A stretch of DNA of 9,257 bases from Gemmataceae bacterium. GTDB taxonomy: Bacteria > Planctomycetota > Planctomycetia > Gemmatales > Gemmataceae. Position numbers and translations under genes: made by a program. Each line of letters starts with the position of its first letter. The first letter of the stretch is position 1. The notes below the pieces were generated by a model. That model worked only from the letters and a program-made list of their open reading frames with translations. It did not search any database and had not been told where the DNA came from. Below are positions 1 through 5,084 of the stretch, piece by piece. The DNA lies in assembly GCA_947490035.1 (NCBI GenBank), contig CANLGS010000099.1, positions 1-9,257 of the forward strand. Direction: 5' to 3'.

Positions 1-46
1 CCGCGTCGCGCCGCGGATTACAACACCGGTTGCGACTTCCGCGAGT

Positions 47-52
47 TACAAT
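47..52 (+). promoter_or_regulatory. Candidate -10 element of the WD40 membrane protein gene
   Basis: TACAAT matches the sigma70 -10 consensus TATAAT at 5 of 6 positions. It lies 31 bp before the chosen ATG, which would give a leader of about 25 nt. No good -35 hexamer sits 16-18 bp upstream; TTGCGA at 30-35 is too close. A second similar element, TACAAC, lies 28 bp upstream at 19-24, so tandem start sites are possible. The placement supports a start downstream of here rather than at the TTG at position 30. Confidence 0.4.
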
Positions 53-68
53 CCTCAGGAACGGGTGT

Positions 69-74
69 GGGAGG
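69..74 (+). promoter_or_regulatory. Shine-Dalgarno that fixes the start of the WD40 membrane protein
   Basis: GGGAGG followed by AAA lies 9 nt before the ATG at 84, a normal spacing. The in-frame upstream TTG at position 30 has no comparable site and would lie upstream of the candidate -10 box, so the ATG at 84 is preferred. Confidence 0.7.
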
Positions 75-83
75 AAACCGGTT

Positions 84-2066
84 ATGGCGGTGCGCGTCGT
101 GTGTCGGGCGTGCGGGAAGCGGCTGAAGCTGCCCGACGGGACCGAACACAAGCGGTGGGCGAAGTGCCCGAAGTGCCTGGCGCGCGTCGATCTGACCGCC
201 GCGCTGGAGGCGTCGGTGTACCTGCCGGCCGTGGCGCCGCCCGCGAAGACTGCGCCCACCGCGCCCAAGACATCAGCGCCCAAGACACCACCACCCAAAC
301 CCTCGGGGGGCTTACGCCCCCCGCTCGCCAAGACGAAACCGTTATCGCTCGACGGCGAAGGGCCGCTGTCGCTCGACGACGAGCCGGCGCCGGCCGGCGG
401 GCACCCGCCCGAGGCGGCCCCGTTCCGCGTGCCGGTGCGCGTGCTGGCCGACTCGCTGCGCCAGCACGTCGGGCCGTGCTTCGCGGTGTTCGTGCCGCAC
501 GGCGTGTTCCTCGAAGTCGAACCGCTCAAGCCGTTCCTGTACGTCCCGGTGGGGTGCCGGGCCGACGCGCCCGCGCCCGGCGAGTTGACCGTCACACTGC
601 CGGACAAGCGCGCCGTCACGCTCCGCGTGGAAGGCCGCTCCGCGCGGCCGCTGGCGCGCGACGCGATCGCGTTCCTGGCGGGCGCGCGCCCGGTCCCGGT
701 CGCGGCCGACTACCGGCGGAAGTGGTGGCTCTTGTGGCTTGCGCTCATCTTCGCGCTCGGGCTGGCCGGCGGGCCGCTCGTCCTCTCGCAGACCGCGAAC
801 GTGGGGCTGGAGTTCGGTCTCAAGGTCGGCGCCGCGTTCGCGCTGCTCGGTCTTCTCGCGAACGCGGCCGTCGTACTCTTCTCGCGCTGGTCCGTGCCCG
901 GGCAGGTCGCGGTGATGGCCGCGCTGTGCGTGCTGGTCACCGGCGTGTTCTTCTTCGGCGCGACCGCGTACCTCGCCGGGCGGAAGCAGGCCATCGAGCA
1001 GGCGCAGACCCCGCCACCGGCGGTCGAACCGCCCGGCACGACGAACCCGAACCCGCCGGACCCTGGCCCGCCGCCGGACCCCGGTCCGCGGCGCGCGCCG
1101 TCCTACGTCGATAAGGCCTACGCGAGCGGCGTCAGCGCGATGGAAGACGGGTCGGCCGAGGTGACCGCGCTGGACATCGCCCCGGACGGCAACCACCTCG
1201 CCATCGGGTTCGCCGACGGAACGACGCGCGTCTGGCCGCTCGACCAGCCGACGTTCGACGCGACGCTCCCTAGCCCGAAGGCGGACGGTCCGGTGACCCG
1301 CGTGCAGTTCGATTCGGCCAGCAAGTTCCTGTTCGTCACGACCTCGACCGGCGTGGTCGCGGTGCCGCGTGGCGTGGTCCCGGCGGCGCCCGCGAAGATC
1401 ACCGGCGCGTTCGTCGCGGTGGCCCCCGAACTGGCGAGCGACCGCGTCCGGTTCGCCGCGGTCCGCGCGAACGTGCTCGCGCACCGGTACCTCCCGACAA
1501 CATTTGTGTTAAACCCGTCGGCGAAGGCGAAGGGGTTCGCGACGGTCGGCCCGAAGGACGAGATCATTCCCGCGACCAGCCCCGACCCGGCGAAGCCCGC
1601 CGGCCCGACGTTCCTCGCGTGGACGCCGTCCAACCGGCTGTTCGCCGGCGCGCCGGACGGCGGGATCACGATCTGGTCGGCGCTGATGAAACCGGAACCT
1701 GCGAACCGCGATCACAAGGCACCGGTGAAGGCGTGGACCGCGTGTACCGGCACCGGCGACTTCGCGACCGGCGACGACAAGGGAACGGTCGCGATCTGGC
1801 CGTACAAGGGTGGCAAGCCGACGCTGGAGGCGGTGTTCGCGGCGCCGGTTGTGGGGCTGTCGTTCAGCCCATCGGGCGCGTGGCTCGCGGTGACCGACAA
1901 CACCGGCTGGCTCGCGATCGTGGACGTGGCGACGGCGAAGGTGCTTCAGCGCAAGAAGCTGAGTGCGCCCGTGAAGGCGCTGGCCTTTGGCCCGAACGAC
2001 GACGTGATGATCCTCGGCACCGGCAAGACGGTCGAGGTGTGGCACCTGCCGGAGCTGATGAAGTGA
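84..2066 (+). CDS. Zinc-ribbon, three-helix membrane protein with C-terminal WD40-like repeats
   Basis: 660 residues from the ATG at 84. Residues 1-37 form a zinc-ribbon-like head with Cys7-x2-Cys10 and Cys28-x2-Cys31. A Pro/Ala/Lys-rich linker follows (about 48-115), then a small globular part (115-208) and three predicted membrane helices (about 213-234, 246-267, 273-297). A Pro/Gly linker (309-338) leads to a beta-propeller-like region (350-660) with degenerate WD40 blades, for example APDGNHLAIGFADGTTRVW (366-384) and FSPSGAWLAV (594-603). With a cytoplasmic zinc ribbon, three helices would place the propeller outside the cytoplasm; this is inference. The function is unknown: WD40 propellers usually mediate protein contacts, and no catalytic residues are visible. 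The gene is convergent with the PiT permease, and its TGA stop lies inside a long inverted repeat. Residues 74-81 are encoded by a GC hairpin that may be a dispersed repeat. Confidence 0.85.
   Translation: MAVRVVCRACGKRLKLPDGTEHKRWAKCPKCLARVDLTAALEASVYLPAVAPPAKTAPTAPKTSAPKTPPPKPSGGLRPPLAKTKPLSLDGEGPLSLDDEPAPAGGHPPEAAPFRVPVRVLADSLRQHVGPCFAVFVPHGVFLEVEPLKPFLYVPVGCRADAPAPGELTVTLPDKRAVTLRVEGRSARPLARDAIAFLAGARPVPVAADYRRKWWLLWLALIFALGLAGGPLVLSQTANVGLEFGLKVGAAFALLGLLANAAVVLFSRWSVPGQVAVMAALCVLVTGVFFFGATAYLAGRKQAIEQAQTPPPAVEPPGTTNPNPPDPGPPPDPGPRRAPSYVDKAYASGVSAMEDGSAEVTALDIAPDGNHLAIGFADGTTRVWPLDQPTFDATLPSPKADGPVTRVQFDSASKFLFVTTSTGVVAVPRGVVPAAPAKITGAFVAVAPELASDRVRFAAVRANVLAHRYLPTTFVLNPSAKAKGFATVGPKDEIIPATSPDPAKPAGPTFLAWTPSNRLFAGAPDGGITIWSALMKPEPANRDHKAPVKAWTACTGTGDFATGDDKGTVAIWPYKGGKPTLEAVFAAPVVGLSFSPSGAWLAVTDNTGWLAIVDVATAKVLQRKKLSAPVKALAFGPNDDVMILGTGKTVEVWHLPELMK
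304..323 (+). repeat. Perfect 8-bp GC hairpin inside the coding region, possible dispersed palindrome
   Basis: CGGGGGGC (304-311), a TTAC loop (312-315) and GCCCCCCG (316-323) form a perfect stem. It is read in frame and gives the peptide SGGLRPPLA (residues 74-82) in an otherwise Pro/Ala/Lys-rich linker. A flexible linker would tolerate such an insertion. Whether it is a genome-wide repeat cannot be judged from one copy. Confidence 0.5.
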
Positions 2067-2155
2067 CTTCTTGGCGAACCCCGCCCGCAAGGGCGGGGGT
2101 GGTTGGGAGGCGCGGCCACCCCCGCCCTTGCGGGCGGGGTTCGCCAAGAAGTCAC
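2063..2155. repeat. Perfect 40-bp inverted repeat between convergent genes, with nested hairpins and both stop codons
   Basis: The left arm 2063-2102 and right arm 2116-2155 are exact reverse complements over 40 bp, separated by a 13-nt loop (2103-2115). Each arm contains its own palindrome: CCCCGCCC, GCAA, GGGCGGGG at 2079-2098 and the mirror with a TTGC loop at 2120-2139. The TGA of the WD40 gene (2064-2066) and that of the permease (2152-2154, complement) occupy equivalent positions at the two ends. The design resembles a pair of inverted REP-like units (BIME-like). In RNA from either direction it would form a very stable hairpin that could end transcription or protect 3' ends, but no T-run follows on either side, so it is not a classical intrinsic terminator. 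Confidence 0.85.
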
Positions 2156-3582
2156 CCGACGAGCAGCCGGCCGATCCAGAACAGCGCGCCCGCGAGCAGG
2201 ATGCACGACGGCATCGTGAACACCCACGCCGTCATGATCTTGCCGATCGTCTTCCACTGGAGGCCGGACTTGTTCGCCACCATCGTGCCGGCCACGCCGC
2301 TGTTGAGGATGTGCGTCGTGCTGACCGGCAGCCCGGTCCGGGCGGCGACCTGGATCATGATGGCCGCGACGATCTCCGCCGCGGCCCCCTGCGCGTAGGT
2401 CAGGTGCGTCTTGCCGATCTTCTCGGCCACCGTCTTGACGATCCGCTTGTAGCCGATCGTGGTGCCGATGCCCAGCGCCAGCGCGGTGCCGATCACCACC
2501 CACAGCGGCACGTATTCCACCGCCGGCAGGAGCTTCTCCTTCCGCAGCTTGGTCAACTTGTCGCGGAACTCCTGGGGCAGCTTGTCGTCTTTCTCCGTCT
2601 TCTTCAAGGCGCGAGCGGCCCCGGCGATTGCCTGCCGCACCTCCCACCGGCTCTCCTTGTCTCGCGGCAACTCCTCGAAGCTCTTCTTGTCCTTCAGCTC
2701 GGCCTCGATCACCGCCAGGTGGTCGCCGAGTTTGGCCTCCGTCTCGCCCTTCTTTTCGTCCCGCTTCGGAATCTCGATCTCCGCCTTCGCGTAGGCTTCG
2801 CGCACCTCGCCGACCGCGGCCAGCACGGTCGGGGCGACCTCCGGGTCGTTCACCGTCAGCGCGTAGTGGAGCGGCAGGAAGCCGATGAGCACGAGCATCA
2901 GCAGGCCCATGCCCTTCTGCCCGTCGTTGGAGCCGTGCGCGAAGCTCACCCCGCCGCAGGAGCCGATCAGCACGACGCGGATCGCGGTCGGCGGCCGGTC
3001 GTCGCCCTCCGGCGGGGTGTACAGCCGCGGCGACCGGAAGAACACCTTCATGAGCAGCAGCAGCAGCCCCGCCAGGACGAACCCGATCATGGGCGAGAGG
3101 AGCAGCGCCAGCCCCGTCTCGGTGGCCTTCGTCCAGTCCACCCCGGCCAGCCCCTTCTTCTCCCACAGGCTGTTCGCGATGCCGACGCCGAGGATCGAGC
3201 CGATGAGCGTGTGCGAACTGGACACCGGCAGCCCGAAGTACCACGTGCCGAGGTTCCACGTCACGCCCGCGAGCAAGAGCGACAGCACCATCACCAGCGC
3301 CGCCCCGGACCGCCCGGCGATGAGCAGATCGACCGGCAGCAGGTTGACGATGCCGAAGGCGACCGTGGTGCCGCCGAGGAGTACGCCGAGGAAGTTGAGG
3401 AACCCGGAGTAGATGACGGCGGGCGTGGCCCGGAGCGAGCGCGTGTAGATGACCGTGGTGACCGCGTTGGCCGTGTCGTGGAACCCGTTGATGAACTCGA
3501 AGGCGAACGCGACGAGCAAGGCCAGCATGAACGCGAACAGCGGCCAGGCCGGGAGTGAGAACGCGGCTTCCCAGAAGTTCAT
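2152..3582 (-). CDS. PiT-family inorganic phosphate permease
   Basis: 476 residues from the ATG at 3582, preceded on the minus strand by AAAGGGA with 6-nt spacing. An in-frame start 69 codons upstream would only add an Arg-rich stretch unlike this family. PiT signatures occur in both halves: GFHDTANA (33-40) with GLPVSSSHTLIGS (117-129) in the first, and AHGSNDGQKGMG (215-226) with GLPVSTTHILNSG (417-429) in the second. Hydrophobic segments fill 11-240 and 357-474. They are separated by a charged, probably helical cytoplasmic loop (about 245-355, rich in Lys and Glu), as in PitA-like bacterial permeases. Family knowledge predicts low-affinity uptake of phosphate, often as a metal-phosphate complex, driven by the proton or cation gradient. 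No PhoU-like partner, a common PiT neighbour, is present here. The stop codon lies in the 2063-2155 inverted repeat. Family assignment is firm; the exact substrate is inferred. Confidence 0.95.
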   Translation of the reverse strand: MNFWEAAFSLPAWPLFAFMLALLVAFAFEFINGFHDTANAVTTVIYTRSLRATPAVIYSGFLNFLGVLLGGTTVAFGIVNLLPVDLLIAGRSGAALVMVLSLLLAGVTWNLGTWYFGLPVSSSHTLIGSILGVGIANSLWEKKGLAGVDWTKATETGLALLLSPMIGFVLAGLLLLLMKVFFRSPRLYTPPEGDDRPPTAIRVVLIGSCGGVSFAHGSNDGQKGMGLLMLVLIGFLPLHYALTVNDPEVAPTVLAAVGEVREAYAKAEIEIPKRDEKKGETEAKLGDHLAVIEAELKDKKSFEELPRDKESRWEVRQAIAGAARALKKTEKDDKLPQEFRDKLTKLRKEKLLPAVEYVPLWVVIGTALALGIGTTIGYKRIVKTVAEKIGKTHLTYAQGAAAEIVAAIMIQVAARTGLPVSTTHILNSGVAGTMVANKSGLQWKTIGKIMTAWVFTMPSCILLAGALFWIGRLLVG

Positions 3583-3647
3583 ACACGGTCCCTTTGAGCG
3601 GTCGGGTGAATCGGCCTCCACACAAGGTACTTCGCGACTCGAACGCC

Positions 3648-3665
3648 CCGGAACAAGGGTTCCGG
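3648..3665. repeat. Short palindrome upstream of the phosphate permease
   Basis: CCGGAAC (3648-3654) and GTTCCGG (3659-3665) form a perfect 7-bp inverted repeat around a 4-nt spacer. It lies 66-83 bp upstream of the permease start. It could be an operator or a leader hairpin. It does not resemble the enterobacterial Pho box. Confidence 0.35.
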
Positions 3666-3690
3666 CCGTTCTTCGCGCAATCTTCACCGG

Positions 3691-3728
3691 GCCGCGCCGC
3701 CCGATCCGGGGAAATCTCGCGGCGCGGC
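3691..3728. repeat. 10-bp stem with 18-nt loop in the divergent intergenic region
   Basis: GCCGCGCCGC (3691-3700) and GCGGCGCGGC (3719-3728) are exact reverse complements around an 18-nt loop. It lies between the divergent permease and small membrane protein genes, roughly midway. No T-run follows it on either strand. Its role is unknown, and in GC-rich DNA chance is possible. Confidence 0.35.
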
Positions 3729-3755
3729 GCGCCCGGTTCGGCACACGTGTTGCAT

Positions 3756-3761
3756 TACATC
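3756..3761 (+). promoter_or_regulatory. Weak candidate -10 element for the 41-residue protein gene
   Basis: TACATC lies 70 bp before the small gene's ATG. It resembles the TACAAT and TACATT boxes before two other genes of this window. No convincing -35 hexamer was found at 16-18 bp, so this is tentative. Confidence 0.22.
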
Positions 3762-3831
3762 CGCCGTCAGTCACAGACGACCGACGCAAGAACCGCCGTC
3801 CCCTTCACCACTCCTTTGAGGAGATACTGAT

Positions 3832-3957
3832 ATGATGCCGCAAGAAGAACCCATCAGCCGCTTCGGGAAGATCCGCTACGGTCTCGCCGCGCTGCTGTTG
3901 GGTCTGCCGCTGCCGATCGTGCTCATCGCGTTCCTGGCGCCGGGCTGCAACCGGTAG
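3832..3957 (+). CDS. Small single-helix membrane protein, 41 residues
   Basis: An ATG at 3832 (a second ATG follows at once) opens 41 codons ending in TAG. GAGGAG at 3818-3823 is an excellent Shine-Dalgarno with 8-nt spacing. The peptide has a polar, charged start ([15 protein letters not shown]) followed by one hydrophobic helix of about 20 residues (17-36, Leu/Ala/Pro/Ile rich) and a short tail ending GCNR. The tail Cys is not a lipoprotein signal, since it is C-terminal and lacks a proper lipobox. A strong intrinsic terminator begins 26 bp after the stop, so this looks like a complete single-gene transcription unit. I do not recognise the family and assign no function. The strong ribosome site, helix and dedicated terminator argue that it is real. 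Confidence 0.7.
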   Translation: MMPQEEPISRFGKIRYGLAALLLGLPLPIVLIAFLAPGCNR

Positions 3958-3983
3958 CGCGCGGACGGACCTCCCGGAACTCG

Positions 3984-4028
3984 GGCGCGGGCGCCGACGG
4001 AACATCCGTCGGCGCCCGCGCCGCTTTT
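3984..4028 (+). terminator. Intrinsic (Rho-independent) terminator after the small membrane protein gene
   Basis: An 18-bp perfect GC-rich stem is formed by 3984-4001 and 4005-4022 with a 3-nt loop (ACA). It is followed within 2 nt by TTTT (4025-4028). It would end transcription of the 41-residue protein gene. The last two Ts are also the first two bases of the -35 hexamer of the next gene. Confidence 0.85.
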
Positions 4029-4055
4029 GACACCGCACGCGGGCCGGCTTACATT
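4027..4055 (+). promoter_or_regulatory. Sigma70-type promoter of the DUF1559 gene
   Basis: TTGACA (4027-4032, perfect -35), a 17-bp spacer and TACATT (4050-4055, a -10 matching 4 of 6 TATAAT positions) form the best promoter in the window. Transcription would begin around 4061-4063, giving a leader of only about 11-13 nt before the GTG at 4074. The -35 overlaps the T-run of the upstream terminator. Confidence 0.7.
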
Positions 4056-4060
4056 GGGGC

Positions 4061-4066
4061 AGGAGG
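4061..4066 (+). promoter_or_regulatory. Shine-Dalgarno that decides the start of the DUF1559 gene
   Basis: AGGAGG ends 7 nt before the GTG at 4074 but only 1 nt before the in-frame TTG at 4068. The spacing therefore favours GTG 4074. If transcription starts where the promoter predicts, this site lies at the very 5' end of the mRNA. Confidence 0.65.
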
Positions 4067-4073
4067 GTTGGCC

Positions 4074-4964
4074 GTGTCCCGTCGCGCGTTCACATTAATC
4101 GAACTGCTGGTTGTCATCGCGATTATCGCGGTGCTGATCGGCCTGCTGCTGCCCGCCGTGCAGAAGGTGCGCGAGGCCGCGGCGCGCGTGAAGTGTCAGA
4201 ACAACCTCAAGCAGATCGGGCTGGCGTTCCACGCCCACCACGACGCGCACGCGGCGTTCCCCTCCGGCGGCGGCTTGTTCTCGGCCCCGCGGACCTTCGC
4301 CGGCGGCGCCCCCGCGACCTACCAGACGCAGGCGTGGGGCTGGCCGTACCAGATTCTGCCGCACGTCGAACAGCAGGCGGTGTGGGCGAACCCGAGCGAC
4401 GGACTGGTGATGGCGGCCCCGGTCAAGTTGTACTTCTGCCCGGCGCTGCGCGGCCCGACGGTGCGCCCGTGGCCGGTCGGCACGGATCGCGGATTGATCG
4501 ACTACGCCGGCAACGGCGGCGCGTTCGGCTCGCCCCATTGCCCCGGCGAAGGGCTGCCGTGCAACAGCGGCGACGGCGCGCTGGTGACCACCGGCGCCGG
4601 GCGCGTTACGCTGACCGCCATTACCGACGGCACCTCGAACGCGCTCCTGGTGGGCGAGAAGTTCCTGAACCTCGGCGCCGGCGGCACGGCCACCGACTGC
4701 AACGACGATCAGGGCTACACCGACGGCTGGGACAACGACACGATCAGCTTCGCGATCGGCACGGTCGGCTTGCGCGGGCCGCGCCCGAACGGGCGCCAGA
4801 ACGGGTGCGACGAGTCGTACTACTTCGGCTCGTCGCACCCGGCCGGAATTCAGGCGGTGCTGTGCGACGGGTCCGTGCGCACCATCCGCTACTCCGTCCC
4901 CGCGACCACCTTCCAGAAGCTGTGTACCGTCAACGACGGCTCGCCCCTCGACCTCGACGGCTGA
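4074..4964 (+). CDS. DUF1559 family prepilin-like protein with H-X9-DG motif
   Basis: 296 residues from the GTG at 4074. The N-terminus [17 protein letters not shown] is a type II/IV prepilin signal: a short basic leader, cleavage expected before Phe6, Glu10 at position +5 of the mature protein, then a hydrophobic helix (about 7-30). The usual residue before the cleavage site is Gly; here it is Ala5. The following [25 protein letters not shown] is the typical start of DUF1559. The C-terminal [15 protein letters not shown] carries His255, nine residues, then Asp265-Gly266, the H-X9-DG signature of this family. DUF1559 proteins are greatly expanded in planctomycetes and are thought to be pseudopilin-like surface proteins; their individual roles are unknown. 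The gene has its own promoter and is probably monocistronic; no clear terminator was seen after it. Confidence 0.93.
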   Translation: MSRRAFTLIELLVVIAIIAVLIGLLLPAVQKVREAAARVKCQNNLKQIGLAFHAHHDAHAAFPSGGGLFSAPRTFAGGAPATYQTQAWGWPYQILPHVEQQAVWANPSDGLVMAAPVKLYFCPALRGPTVRPWPVGTDRGLIDYAGNGGAFGSPHCPGEGLPCNSGDGALVTTGAGRVTLTAITDGTSNALLVGEKFLNLGAGGTATDCNDDQGYTDGWDNDTISFAIGTVGLRGPRPNGRQNGCDESYYFGSSHPAGIQAVLCDGSVRTIRYSVPATTFQKLCTVNDGSPLDLDG

Positions 4965-5051
4965 GCACACGCGCCGGATTCACTTCTCGCCGCTACAGTT
5001 CGCGTTTTGCGCGGATTCGTGACATCTCCACCGCCCGGCGCGCATTCGGTG

Positions 5052-5057
5052 TAGGAT
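5052..5057 (+). promoter_or_regulatory. Weak candidate -10 element for the kinase-sigma operon
   Basis: TAGGAT lies 27 bp before the kinase ATG, and a start a few bases downstream would give a leader of about 20 nt. It matches TATAAT at 4 of 6 positions. No acceptable -35 hexamer is at the right distance. The 120-bp gap before the kinase holds no visible terminator, so readthrough from the DUF1559 gene is also possible. Confidence 0.25.
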
Positions 5058-5084
5058 CATCACTCCACCGCGGGCGGATTACCG

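Noticed and set aside
30..83. Extension of the WD40 protein to a TTG at position 30
   Set aside because: It has no ribosome site and lies upstream of the likely -10 element; the ATG at 84 has GGGAGG at good spacing and begins the zinc ribbon.
2071..3558. Long open frame on + opposite the permease, and similar long antisense frames elsewhere
   Set aside because: The PiT signatures are unambiguous on the minus strand. The antisense products are His/Arg/Gln-rich low-complexity strings typical of GC-rich shadow frames.
1946..3625. Minus-strand frame running through the inverted repeat across the permease region
   Set aside because: It is out of frame with the PiT gene and gives Arg/Gly/Ala-rich sequence without any family signature.
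3583..3789. 69-codon N-terminal extension of the permease
   Set aside because: The added residues are Arg-rich and unlike the family. The ATG at 3582 has a ribosome site and begins the usual PiT N-terminus.
5001..5013. CGCG-TTTTG-CGCG hairpin after the DUF1559 gene as a terminator
   Set aside because: The stem is only 4 bp and the Ts lie in the loop rather than after the stem.
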